Source: Cristatella mucedo (taxonomy: Eukaryota > Bryozoa > Phylactolaemata > Cristatellidae). From it: DNA of 64,000 nt. The translations under genes and the position numbers were made by a program. The stretch covers positions 199,777 through 263,776 of the forward strand of contig WPIO01000225.1 in NCBI GenBank assembly GCA_009760855.2, read 5' to 3'. This document shows positions 1-23,814 of this stretch, one piece after another. Position 1 is the first letter of the stretch, and every line of letters begins with the position of its first letter. The notes under the pieces were generated by a model. The model did not search any database. It saw only the letters and a program-made list of their open reading frames with translations, and was not told where the DNA came from.

Positions 1-202
1 CTGTAAACGTCTGAGTGCACAGGTCGGTAGTCCAGCAAGCAGTTAGTTACAGAAGAAGTCAAGATGGGATGTCACAAATGCATAGACCAATTTAGATGTG
101 GTATCCTTGTCTAAACGCGCTCGAATTTTAGCAATGCGATGTAGGTGAAAGAAGGCAGACGACTGTGGAGCTGATGTTGTCGGTCGTTCAATGAAAGATC
201 AC
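1..202 (-). mobile_element. LINE-A fragment
   Basis: Matches, base by base with decay, the minus-strand LINE-A segment also seen at 22700-22900 (RT C-terminal region). It runs off the window edge and meets a plus-strand copy head to head near 202. Confidence 0.7.
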
Positions 203-630
203 AAGACGACCACATCAGCTCACCGGCTGGTCCGCCAACTTTCAGCTACGTTGCACTACAAAAAAGTTGGGCCAGCATAGACAGGAATACTACATTGAAA
301 TTGATCTAAGCACGTGTGACCCATCCCGTCTCGACTTGAGCGATTCGCAGATGAGCTGGTCTACGGGCCTGCAAATGCGAACTTAAATGATGCAAAACTC
401 TGCTACAGCGCTTGCCTATCCCGAGCTGTGTCGTTGCACCACTTCTCGGCGACCTTCACATATCAATCAACACATCATTCGTTTTGTCACTCACTCCCCC
501 AATCCGACTGGTCATCCAGCCACCACCTCTTCCAGAGACTCGAGTCTTGCAGTGCCTTCAAACGAAGCTCAAATCTTTCGGAGATTGAGCATTTAGTTCA
601 CGCATTGCTAAAGGTTGGAACTAACACCCG
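203..630 (+). mobile_element. LINE-A fragment, degenerate
   Basis: Plus-strand relic of the RT C-terminal region: order and wording follow LINE-A (tcagct, aattgatc, gatgcaaaactctgc, cacttctcggcgacc, caaatctttcggagattg), with many indels. Confidence 0.65.
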
Positions 631-895
631 GCAACATCTAGTCTCCTGCTGCCGACTGTGGCACATCCGTTCTGAGCTGCAGCTTTCATGCTACTCACTA
701 CCTAAGGTGTTCTCCTGGCTCTGCTTCTCCATGTTCAGGTGCTCTTTACTTTCTCTTTATTGCCTGAGACGAAGTCTGCAGGCTACCAAATGCCTACTGA
801 AAGTGGCTTACGTCTTCAGTGAGCTTTAAAAACTCTTTATCATAACACCCATTTAGTGTTTGTTGAGTTACAGACGGAGATACATTACCTTGTCG
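631..895 (+). mobile_element. LINE-B 3' end fragment
   Basis: Contains the LINE-B 3' signature: ctcctgctgccgactgtgg, the carboxy-terminal block, then cacccatttagtgtttg and cagacggagatacattac. The 5' truncation abuts LINE-A. Confidence 0.7.
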
Positions 896-899
896 CATG

Positions 900-1057
900 T
901 TCCTCCCTAAATTTCAAACCGTTTGCACTCCCCTCGAAGCACTTTTGAATCTCTTGTCTTTAGTCCCTCCGACAACAAGCTGCCAATGCTGGCAGCAATT
1001 TATTGCCCCCCCCACAGGTTCCAAGTCCTCCTTAATCCCACATTTCTCTTATCGCCT
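900..1057 (+). mobile_element. LINE-A endonuclease-region relic
   Basis: Resembles 35150-35280 and 58020-58150: tcaaatcttgtctttagtccctcc-like text followed by acaacaagctgcca. It is non-coding through indels. Confidence 0.5.
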
Positions 1058-2018
1058 TACAGACATTCGATCCTTGATGCACGCAAATTCCTTGCTTAAC
1101 TATGATAACACTAAACTCCAACTCATGACACCTCAAACTCCTGGCTAGGTTAGGAAACTTAGCTCTTCTAATAGGTGATGCTGTTGCGTGACCGTCATCA
1201 TGTGCTTGTAAGTTAGGTGACGTCTGTGATAACTGCTTACATTTTCAAAGTTTTATTAGGAAAGTCTGCCACCACAGATAGCAATCACGTCATATCCCTA
1301 TAAAAAAGGGACTTTTTACCACGGTGATTTGATAAAATTTTTATTTTAACTATCTCCCTGATTCTGACTGCCCTGGACTACTACAATTCTGTTTTAGCTA
1401 GGCTACCGAAACAAGTCATTCAGCCTCTGCAACTGATGATAAAAATGGCTGCAAGGCTGGTCAACAAATTCCAAAGCTTCAGTCATATGTCTCCTATGCT
1501 AATGAAGCTGTGATGGCTCCCGATTGATCAACTGATACAGAGAATTCCTAGTCTGACCCACGAGGCCAGCCATGGTTAGGCTCTTCCTAACCTAGCTGAA
1601 TTGCAGCATAAGTTTTAGCCCCATCGTGCTGTTAGGTACTCTATAAAAAATAAATTATGTCTTCGGTTCCTAGGCTTAAAAGCTGTTGGCGACAGAAGCA
1701 TTTGCTCCGAAGGTCCTAGAATGTGGAACTGATCTCCACAATTCTTACACAACGATATCTACTCTCTACTCCTGTTACTCCCCTGTTGTCTCTCTCCTGT
1801 GGCATATCATTTCCAGCCGTCTTAAGCTGCTACTTACATGCTATTCACTTCTTCAACTGCTCTACTGAATCAGCTTTGTTGGGTGAGATGAAGTCTGCTG
1901 GCTACCGTACGAGTACCAAAAACCCCTTGAAGCTTTGAGTGAACAAAAGAAAACTCCTGCGTAACACCCACGTAGTCTTTCTGGCTTTGTAGAGTCAAAG
2001 ATAGATACAATTATATTT
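1058..2018 (+). mobile_element. LINE-B copy, highly degenerate
   Basis: Begins in the RT domain (decayed DIRS...NY.KT.L pattern of LINE-B) and runs through the C-terminal region (aggctggtcaacaaattcc, ctgacccacgaggcc) to the 3' signature cacccacgtagtctttctgg. Stops and frameshifts are throughout. Confidence 0.65.
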
Positions 2019-2222
2019 AGGGAATGCAGTAAAATCTGCAGGAATTCAGAAAACTAAACTTGCCCACGGATAAGGTTTAGTTATCGTTTGAAAAGGTTTG
2101 TTGTAAACCAACTACACATTACAACTGCATATAATACCAAGGACAAAACGAAATTTCATTGTTTACAATGAAAAATTTCTATAATACAAAATAAGCTGAT
2201 ATCCATTCCTGATGAGCGAGGT

Positions 2223-15852
<13,630 letters not shown>

Positions 15853-16362
15853 GATATGGCTTCAGGCTTTTGACTGCTAGGCGGGTTGTTTCGTCTAGTG
15901 ACGTCAACGGTAGGGCAGTTGCGATGGACGAGCTTCAGGTAACTGGCACATTAAAATGACTGCATATATACGCATTAAATAATCGTTCCGGCTTAGATTC
16001 TACGCCGAGCACGCCACGCCTTGTTATTGCTTAGTGACACACGGCACGGCGCGGATTTACTTCGCAACGCGCCTGGGCTTAACCGCTCGCCCTGAGTGCA
16101 GAGGCAACAGCAGTTGAGGAATTCACTTCCGGGTATAGGATGGATATTTCTGAAAGAAAAAACACCTCTCTAAAAAGCTATATATAAAACTATAACCGAA
16201 AAGAAGTGCACACTATTACAGGAGTTATTATGTAAGTTCTCGATCGCGGCGCTGTAATATCAACCCCAGAGGCGGAGCTCGCCGGTTCAGTCGTATCGTG
16301 TTGCGCGCGGATATTGAAATACGAACATCTATGCGGACTGCTGCGAGTTTAACCTAAAAAAT
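15853..16362. promoter_or_regulatory. Shared bidirectional promoter of CCDC97 and COX20
   Basis: The two start codons diverge with only 510 bp between them and no transposon inside, unlike the rest of the window. It contains TGACGTCA, a perfect CRE/ATF palindrome, at 15899-15906 and CACTTCCGGG, an ETS/GABP-type site, at 16124-16133. CG dinucleotides are frequent between about 15990 and 16330. Two AT-rich patches (near 15965 and 16185) could serve as TATA-like elements, but neither is well placed. The layout and motifs are seen; shared promoter function is inferred. Confidence 0.7.
16331..16357 (+). promoter_or_regulatory. Upstream ORF in the COX20 5' leader
   Basis: An ATG at 16331 opens an eight-codon frame (MRTAASLT) closed by TAA six bases before the COX20 ATG. 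If transcription starts upstream of 16331, this uORF would sit in the leader and could lower COX20 translation. The transcription start is not known from sequence. Confidence 0.4.
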
Positions 16363-16383
16363 ATGGCATCCCCTGAAGAGCAA
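16363..16383 (+). CDS. COX20: COX20 exon 1
   Basis: ATG at 16363-16365, encoding MASPEEQ, followed by the strong donor GTATGT. Such a short first coding exon is normally missed by ORF calling; it was assigned by frame and phase continuity with exon 2. Confidence 0.85.
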
Positions 16384-19300
16384 GTATGTTGATTTTTATA
16401 GCTGTGTGATTCATTTATGCGCGGAAGTGACACTAGTCGTGCTTCGGCAGGTCTTTTCCGACTGCGGTCGGAGCGGTGCTCGTCAGTCTTCCAAGCTGGC
16501 GCCTTCTTTTATTTTAAACCCTTCTTTGAGATGTGATGACTGAGCTCTTCATTTTCAGACGCTTTCTGATCGGATTAAATCCATCCCGTGCTTCAGGGAG
16601 TCGTTTCTGTACGGCATCAGCGGTGGTATCGGTGTGGGGCTCGTAAATTTCCTAGCTACAAGTAAGCTTGGCCGGTACTGGTGATAGCGCGTGCGTGCCC
16701 CTTAATGACTCCAATGACTGGCTAACGCTGCATTATAGCGGTCATCGTAGCGGAAGTGCGTACTTGGTGGATTAGGCGCGATCTTTCTTTCTAGGCGACA
16801 CGAGGAAGTCCTATTATAGAAGTCTCTATGGATATGCCATAATCACGTCGGCAGTCTGGTACGTGCCAGCTATCCACCCCCTCAGAAGCGCACGGCCAGC
16901 ATTCTCTGTCTTCAGCCATGTTCTCGGTGACGCCCCTTCTTACTTTGGGCCTTTGCTTAACGATTAGAGAGCCTAGCTACAGGTCGCCTGCTTAGGCTGT
17001 ACCTAATAGCGATGAGAAAAATGTTACTGAACTGCTAGGCTACCCAGCTAAGCGCCAAATATACTGTATATCGCTGTAAATATTTGGAATATGTGAGCGC
17101 GGTCAAGACCTGCACGGTTTGAATACGGATGCTATGAGCAAGTTCGATAATTAAAAAATCCAGATACCTGTATTGCAAACTGGAAAATTCTGGTTTTGAG
17201 CCTCGTTGTCACTCAATGCAAGTAAGAACTTACAAGCCAGCCATCTCATATACTGGTGAACCCCCTCATAATAATAATAATACATTTGTATAGCATCCTC
17301 AGAGAACTTAATCTCTCTATAGGCACTTTACGTATGCTGCATAGAAAGCATTACCAAATATTTGGTGGTAACATTCGCAAACAGCAGGCACAGTCTCAGC
17401 AGGTACATGCATACGAAGGACGAATCACAAAGACCGGCCAAATGCTATGATAAACAGGTACGTTTTAAGCTTCTTTTTAAATGTCATGTCAGGGGAGTTG
17501 TGACATGCTTCGGTAGTGGCTTTGGGAGCATAAGAACTAAAGGCACCGTCTCCAACGGTTTTGAGGTTCGTACGAGGTATGACTAAACGATTCGAGTCAG
17601 AACAGCAGGTTGTACGATTCTTCACCTGGTGGGGGGGGGCTAGTTCTGGTAGGTAGGTTGGAGCCGAAAGGGACTTTAAAGTGAGTGACAGAACCTTGAA
17701 GTCTATGCGCTGCTTGACTGGGAGCTCGTAAAGGGGCAGCATGGGGCAGGCGGCTGTAAATTCAGATCAGATGACTCTTTTATTTGGTTTCTATTGGTAG
17801 CTGGAAATCTAGTGCCACTTGTGTGGTGTATTGCAGAGCATTGATCCGATTGGTTCCACATGTTTGTGATTCCGGTTGAGGTGGCCATGCAGAGTGCATG
17901 GTCAAATCGCCAAGACGTTACGTTAATGTAATGGTCGCCTAGATGTTACCATGCTGCAGTCCATTGCTGTGGCTATCTGCGCTATCCACAGTTTCATGTC
18001 TAGCTTGCCATCTCGGATACTCATCTTCTTGCGGACCCGGTTCTCATTCAGGTCAATCAATAATGCACTTGCCTCAGCTGCTGGCTCACTCCTGTTTGTT
18101 GTCCAGGGGGGGTCCATATGATTAGTGGCGTTGGAAGCAGCCCTTGTGCATCAGCTCTTGTCTGTGGATCGGCGGTGTTAATTGCTCATGTAGCAGTAGC
18201 TGCCCACAGCACTCGCTGCTACTCGTGCAATATCTCCTTTCGCTGTGAGCTTAGCCGAAAGTAATGGGTGGTAAGCCCACTGGTAGGCCTCCGGTGCAAG
18301 TAAAGCACTTTCATCGTGTTGCACAACCCACTGTGACTGCAAGCTTGGCCGCTTCTGCGCCCCTCTCCTGGTTGGTCTCTTCATTGTTCGTGCATCACCG
18401 CCACTGCAAAGCTACTTCATTCGTCGCGTGAGCTCACATAAGGCGGAGGCGAAATGAATGTGCATAACCTGTAGGGGTGGGCAGCATTTCTTGAGGCAAG
18501 CATTCAGAGTTAGGCACTTTGCTCCCAACTGGTCTCATTATCTCTTTTCACATCTTAACTCGTCCAGGAAAGAGATTCGCCAGGCATTTGACGCTGCTGC
18601 TTGGCAATGAAGTATTTTCTCGTGCGTATAAATGTGTGCTGCTGCTTTCCATATTTCTCAGTAAATTCGTGATGAAATAAGGTGAGCTGACGGCATTGTG
18701 CTTTCCATCTGGGGTTATAGGAATATAATAATAATGCCTTTGTATTGTGCCCTCAGAGAACTGAATCTATCTCTAGGCACTCTACATATGCAGCAAAGGA
18801 AGCATGATCGAATTGATAGTGGTAGTGTGCTTAATGACAAGAAGCCTAACATGTTTAGAGGTGACATGCAGTGTTGCCATGCAAATATGGTTAGTGGCAG
18901 TATGCGCAATGTCAGCTCACATAAGCACAGTCACATTTATCGTCCAAAGGCTGTAATAAACACGTGTGTTTTAAGCTTATTTTTCAATGTCGTGTATTGT
19001 CAGCGAATGTTGTGACATGCATTGGTAGTGAATTCCCGGCTTTGGGAGCCTACGAACGAAAGGCACGGTCTCCAAGTGTCGTGAGGTTCGTACGAGGTTT
19101 GGCTAAACGATTTGAGTCAGAACAGTGAGTTCTACGATTCTTGGCCTGGTGGTGGAGTAGTTCTGATAGGTAGGCTGTAGCCAAAGAATGAACGGCCCTT
19201 AAAGTGAGTGACAGAACCTTGAAGTCGATGCACTGCTTGACTGGGAGCCAGTGCAGGTCGGCGAGAAGTGGTAGGATGTGGCAACTTCGACGCTCGTGAC

Positions 19301-20599
19301 AGACAAACTTAGCTACAGAGATTTGCACCAACCGTAAGCGCCTGATTGCACATTCTTGTAGACCAGCAAGCATCGAGCTGCAGAAGTCGAGACGGGATGT
19401 CACACATGCGTGTACCCAATTAGATGTGTGATTCCTTTCTAAGCAACCCCGAATTTTAGCAATGATATGTAGCTGAAAGTAGGCAGACTTGACTGTGGTA
19501 CTGGTGTGGTCGTTTAATGAAAGGTCACTTTGGAACATAAACCTAGATTGCGTGCAGATTCAACAGATGCGCTGGCAGAGCCGATTTTGAGTGTTAGGTT
19601 TTTCAATTTCTGAATCACACTTAGTTTGCCCATCACTAGGTTGGTTTTTTATCATTTATTCAATTTGAGTTTGCTGTCATTCATGTGCGGATGTCATCAG
19701 TACATGCAGCAAGGGAGTTGAGAGAATTCGATGATCTCGGGTTCTTTGAGGAATCAAAGCAAATATACAGCTGAGTATCATCTGCATGGAAGATTTCACT
19801 TGAGAAGAAAGTTTGCCTTAGTACACCTGTCTTTGCAAACGGCTCGTTCAAATGGCGTATAGCTGCTACTGCCATCCTCGTTCACCTAGTTACTGGCCTG
19901 TGATCCTAACTCGCTGAAACTCGTGAATAAATGAACGTTCTTGAATAACTTATACCCGAGTGTGTGACAGTTAAGGGGCAGATTCTCCTCAGCCCAGTAT
20001 CTTGCTTCTGTCGGGCTCAATTTTAAGTCGTTCTCTCATCCTACTACTGTGCTGATGGATCTCTTCAATGTTTGGACGTGTGAGAAAGAAGTTTGTTGCC
20101 GTGCTACGATCGCTCGTTACGAATCGATAAAGGCTTGGCTTCGGCGTGCCTTTCGCTGACGGCTACGTTCGTTGCAACCCTGGTTTAGGCCAGAGGTGAA
20201 GGTGCTCACCTCGATCGAGGTCAAAGTGAATGCAGTCGATGACCGAGTTCGAGGGGTCGAGCCCCTGGGCATATGTGAAGCGCATGAATAGAGATTAAGT
20301 TCTCTTAGGGCGCTATACACGCGAATCATATTAATTTTACATTTTCATTCTTTAGCGTCCGGCCCCCCCTGCGGGCTCTGGCAGCCAGCATGATGTGCCT
20401 CCTGCCCTTTTCAAAACTTCTGTTCAAAGCTGTACAGCTGCTTCCGCTGCTCTGTAGGATAGTCTGTCGATGGAGATGGTCGAAGGCCGTCGAGCACAAC
20501 GCCACACTGCGAAGGGCCATGCGCGATAGGGCTAAGCTGACGATGGAGGGCGATGTGACGGCAGAGATCCTGAAGGCGGACGACGCAGGCTCGTCCTAG
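16363..20599 (+). CDS. COX20: COX20 cytochrome c oxidase assembly factor, four exons
   Basis: Exons 16363-16383, 16559-16661, 16795-16858 and 20458-20599; 330 nt, 109 aa plus stop. Donors are GTATGT, GTAAGC and GTACGT; acceptors are ttttcag, tttctag and ctctgtag; phases 0, 1 and 2 join cleanly. Known role: a mitochondrial inner-membrane chaperone that stabilises newly made COX2 during complex IV assembly. Seen: the family block SIPCFRESFLYGISGG (15-30), a first membrane segment at about 24-41, a second at about 52-67 ending WIVCRW, and a charged C-terminal tail. The length is close to the vertebrate protein (about 118 aa). No cleavable presequence is visible, as expected for the family. Intron 3 is 3.6 kb and filled with LINE and SINE copies; introns 1 and 2 are under 180 bp. 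Confidence 0.93.
16559..16661 (+). CDS. COX20: COX20 exon 2
   Basis: Acceptor attttcag, donor A|GTAAGC. It encodes TLSDRIKSIPCFRESFLYG and the glycine-rich first membrane helix (ISGGIGVGLVNFLAT). This is the segment most diagnostic of the family. Confidence 0.93.
16795..16858 (+). CDS. COX20: COX20 exon 3
   Basis: Acceptor tctttctag, donor TG|GTACGT. It encodes SDTRKSYYRSLYGYAIITSAV and the first two bases of a Trp codon, covering the inter-helix loop and most of the second membrane helix. Confidence 0.92.
17266..17760 (-). mobile_element. LINE-A copy (variant 3' UTR)
   Basis: (TAA)n tail, hairpin, variant 3' UTR (accaaatatttggtggtaac) and a broken C-terminal ORF ([14 protein letters not shown]). 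In COX20 intron 3. Confidence 0.85.
17761..18721. other. Unassigned middle of COX20 intron 3
   Basis: Roughly 960 bp without a recognised repeat. Short minus-strand frames at 17923-18117 and 18178-18384 have no recognisable domains. Confidence 0.45.
18722..19805 (-). mobile_element. LINE-A copy, 1.1 kb
   Basis: From the (TAA)n tail through the RT C-terminal frame 19050-19538 ([55 protein letters not shown]) back to the YADD region (HADDTQLYICFD at about 19780). A stop separates the frames. In COX20 intron 3. Confidence 0.88.
20170..20332 (+). mobile_element. SINE-1 copy
   Basis: tRNA-like head, a B-box-like gggtcgagcccc, then gaagcgcatgaatagagatt and the arm aagttctcttagggcgct. Its right end lies about 125 bp before the COX20 exon 4 acceptor. 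Confidence 0.78.
20458..20599 (+). CDS. COX20: COX20 exon 4 (stop codon)
   Basis: The pyrimidine-rich acceptor ttccgctgctctgtag completes the split Trp codon and continues IVCRWRWSKAVEHNATLRRA, then a charged helix to the stop at 20597-20599. The C-R-W-x-W-x-K pattern aligns with the C-R-Y-N-x-A-K pattern expected just after the second helix of COX20 proteins. Confidence 0.88.
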
Positions 20600-20961
20600 A
20601 GAGTGGGGCTCCTGACGGTGTCGGAGTGTGCAGCTACGCGTGGCCAGGTGCTGGTCAAGCGTATGAGCTGCCAAGTTCTGCATCTGCAGCTGCTTGCTGC
20701 CTTATGTCACCGAGCTGACACTGCCGTGGAGTTTTCTGTTGCACGGCAGGCTGAATCCTGCCTTGCGTGTGGGTGCTCTTGCTGCACACATTGGTATCGA
20801 TGAAACCTTAGCCGATGTCGAGTGTTCGAGCGATTGGGACACACGTTGAGGTGTCGTTCCGCTTGCCTTACCACGAATCATCTTGGACGTTTTAGTTTTT
20901 AGGTAATCCCTCGTTTGCCGAACTGATACATCATGCTCTTGTATGAGATAGTTTTCCTTAA

Positions 20962-20967
20962 AATAAA
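20962..20967 (+). terminator. Polyadenylation signal, probably COX20
   Basis: Canonical AATAAA about 365 bp after the COX20 stop, the first on this strand downstream of the gene. It implies a 3' UTR of roughly 380 nt. Confidence 0.5.
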
Positions 20968-21139
20968 AATATGTAATGTAACCATTAATGGGATTTGTAA
21001 GCAAGCATTAACTATAAACAACGATTACTGTGAAGCAAGAAAGTTTCTAAAAAAAGAACATTAGCAAACAAGTTGTGAGTGGCCCAAAGATTTTGGCTAA
21101 TGCTCTTATATGTTTGGACATACTTCGTGGATAACCAAC

Positions 21140-21213
21140 AAGCAAATGTCAAGTGTCTAGAAAGAGATTGATTTCTATGAGGGCACTGTATCCAATTCAA
21201 TTATTATTATTAT
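21140..21213 (+). mobile_element. LINE-A 3' tail fragment
   Basis: agcaaatgtcaagtgtctag, diverged hairpin, (ATT)n. Confidence 0.8.
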
Positions 21214-21396
21214 GAAGCCTGCTGATTGGTTGGCTACTGTGCGACCGGCACATGGACAGAACTTACCGGATCTTTTGCAAAGGATGCCTTTGTGTGAGTC
21301 TCATTTCAGTAGAATACGCGAGCGCTTTGTCTATAAATGGCTTCTCTTTGGAGAACTTCCCAGCTTCGAATCTCTTTTCGGCTCCGACCCATTCCT

Positions 21397-21640
21397 GCTC
21401 TCTGCAGAGTGCGACAGCACTTCAACCTCCTTCTCCCGCTTCCTCCGCCCCGCCTGCACCTATCATCGCTTCCTTCTCTCCGAACAGTGCGACGGCACTC
21501 TAATCTCCTTCCCTCACTTCCTCTCCCCCCCCCGCCTGCTCCTATAATTGCGTCCTGCTCTCTGCAGAGTGCGACAGCACTCCAACCTCCTTCCTCCACT
21601 CCCCCCCCCCCGCCTGCACCTATCATCACTTCCTCCGAGC
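21397..21640 (+). repeat. About 80-bp tandem repeat, three units
   Basis: The landmark gcgaca/ggcac recurs at 21411, 21489 and 21571 (spacings 78 and 82), each followed by C/T-rich text and cgcctgc-ctcctat-type ends. It yields a Pro/Leu/Ser-rich frame that I do not consider a gene. Confidence 0.75.
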
Positions 21641-22060
21641 GGCGGGCTCAATCGAATAGCGGAACAGACGAACAGGTGTTGCCACTCGCCAATCTCTATG
21701 GAGAAAAGCCGACACAGCCGACGTTACGCCCTGGATTCGGTTACGAGATTTGTAAGTTTACCTCGCACGGACAGGCGACTTCGACCTTTAGACTAAACCA
21801 TTTCGAAGCCTTCTGGCGACACTACAAATTGCCTACGTTTGAGAAATAGGTAAGTTCATGCATTTTTCCTCCACTTTCAGTGGTCTAGGTGTCCATTTTC
21901 CATGGTCGTTACGAGAGAATCTCTTCTTTCATTCTAGCTTGATATACACGGGTTGTCTGGCTGCGATATATAAATCCTGTCGACAGTACCTCAACGCGCC
22001 GGCTTTTCTGTTTTCGTTTCCTATCGCATCTATCGTTTTTCTATTTGCTTTTGCCCGAAT
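21641..22060. other. Unassigned
   Basis: Frame 21337-21849 runs through here without recognised domains; the rest shows nothing. Confidence 0.4.
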
Positions 22061-23292
22061 ATAATAATAATAATAATAATGATAATTCACTTGATAAAGC
22101 GCCCTCAGAGAACTTAATCTCTCTCTAGGCGCTTTACATTTGCTGTAAAGTGAAATGCAATTGAATGGTAAGTAAAATCATGCTTGAAAAACAAACAAAA
22201 TGAATAATATGGTTAGGGGTGACATGCACAGGGTCAGCATGCAAATGTGGTTAGTGGCAGCATGCACAGTGTCAGCACGCATAAGCACATCAAAGACGAA
22301 TCACAGGGATCCACTAAATGCTGTCCTAAATAGGTGTTTTTAGGTTCCTTTTAAATGTGGTCAGGTCAGGGGATGTTCTGACGCAGGTCGGGAGGGAGTT
22401 CCAGGCTTTGGGAGCATATGAACTAAATGTACGGTCTCCAAAGGATTTAAGGTTTGTATGAGGTATTTCTAGACTGTTGGATTCCGAAAAGCGGGTGGTA
22501 CGATGCTTAGCCTGATGGGGTAGTATATCTGACAGATAGGCTGGAGCCATAGAATGAAGAGACCTAAAAGTGAGCGACAAAACCTTGAAGTCAATCCGTT
22601 GCTTGACTGGTAGCCAGTGCAGGTCGGCGAGAAGTGGAGTAATGTGGCAACTGCGACGCTCACGACAGACAAGCCTAGCTGGGGAGTTTTGCACCAGCTG
22701 CAATCGCCTGATCGCACATGCTGGTAGGCCAGTAAGCAGTGAGTTGCAGAAGTCGAGACGGGACGTCACGAATGCACGGACCAACTTGGACGTGGTATCT
22801 TTATGTAAACAGGCCCGAATTTTAGCAATGTTATGAAGCTGAAAATAGTCGGATTTGACTGTGGAGCTGATATGGTCGTCTAACGAGAGGTCGCTTTGGA
22901 ATATGACACCTAGATTTCGAGCTGATTCAACTGGAGATATGCTTGCAGAGCCAATTTTGAGAGTCAGCCTTTCCAATCTCTGGATCACACTGGGTTTGCC
23001 CATAACTAGTAAGTTAGTTCTATCATCGTTAAGTTTTAGAAAATTTGCTGCCATCCATGTGCGGATGTCATCAATGCATGCAGCTAGTGAGTTGAGAGAA
23101 TTTGAGGTGCTCGAAGGCTGGGAGGGATCAAAGCAAAGGTACAACTGAGTGTCATCTGCATAGAAGTGAAAGCCTAGATTGTGCTTGGCAATCACATCAG
23201 CAAGAGGCAGAGTATAAACCGTGAAAAGAACCGGACCTAGCACTGAGCCCTGAGGTACTCCATATTTCAGAGGTACTTCAGATGATCTTTGT
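22061..23292 (-). mobile_element. LINE-A copy with the longest open frame
   Basis: A minus-strand frame of 332 codons (22326-23324) is open from [20 protein letters not shown] through [10 protein letters not shown] (catalytic YADD), [17 protein letters not shown] and the C-terminal region to the end. The fingers domain and endonuclease are missing, and the first ~11 codons are not LINE. A dead but young-looking copy: 3' UTR, hairpin and (TAA)n tail are intact. Confidence 0.93.
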
Positions 23293-23555
23293 CTCGAAAG
23301 TCTAAACTCGGTGTGCCGCAGCAATTTTTATCGAACATGAGAGAGAAATAAGTGTCTGTCTCCAGCCGAACTGCTCGGTCATTGTTTTCTTGCTTGCTTT
23401 TCTTGCTTAGACAGGTGTGCTCCGACAGGTGCACTGAACCGGCCATAGGTCAGCCACTCCCGAATCGCTCGGAGGCCTACGCTCGACCGACCGACTGTTA
23501 CTCGACGTGGGCTTCTTTATGCTACCTGACCTCTGATCGTGACGTTACCGGTTCC
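23293..23555. other. Unassigned
   Basis: About 260 bp between LINE copies; nothing recognised. Confidence 0.4.
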
Positions 23556-23645
23556 TAATAATAATAATAATGCATTTGGTATAACGCCCCTGGAAAACTC
23601 AAATCTCTTTCTAGGCGCTTTACAATTGCTGCAAAGAAAGCACTC
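23556..23645 (-). mobile_element. LINE-A 3' tail fragment
   Basis: (TAA)n, then a partly mutated hairpin ending ctctttctaggcgctttac. Confidence 0.8.
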
Positions 23646-23814
23646 ATCGTTTTTATACAGGAACCTCGAATCGATATCTCACCATTCATAATCAAGGAGA
23701 TGTTGCACGCGAAAGTGGCACCTCGTGAACACGTGAGCCAGTTGGGGCTGATCTTCGTGTGTGAGCCTGTTGGGAGTTGACCTGCGTGCATGAGCCTGTT
23801 GGTAGTTGGCACGT

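Noticed and set aside
21337-21849. 170-codon Pro/Leu-rich frame
   Set aside because: It follows the ~80-bp tandem repeat; no domain, no splice support, biased composition.
22326-23324. 332-codon reverse transcriptase frame as a functional gene
   Set aside because: It lacks the endonuclease, fingers domain and its own start; a 5'-truncated LINE-A copy.
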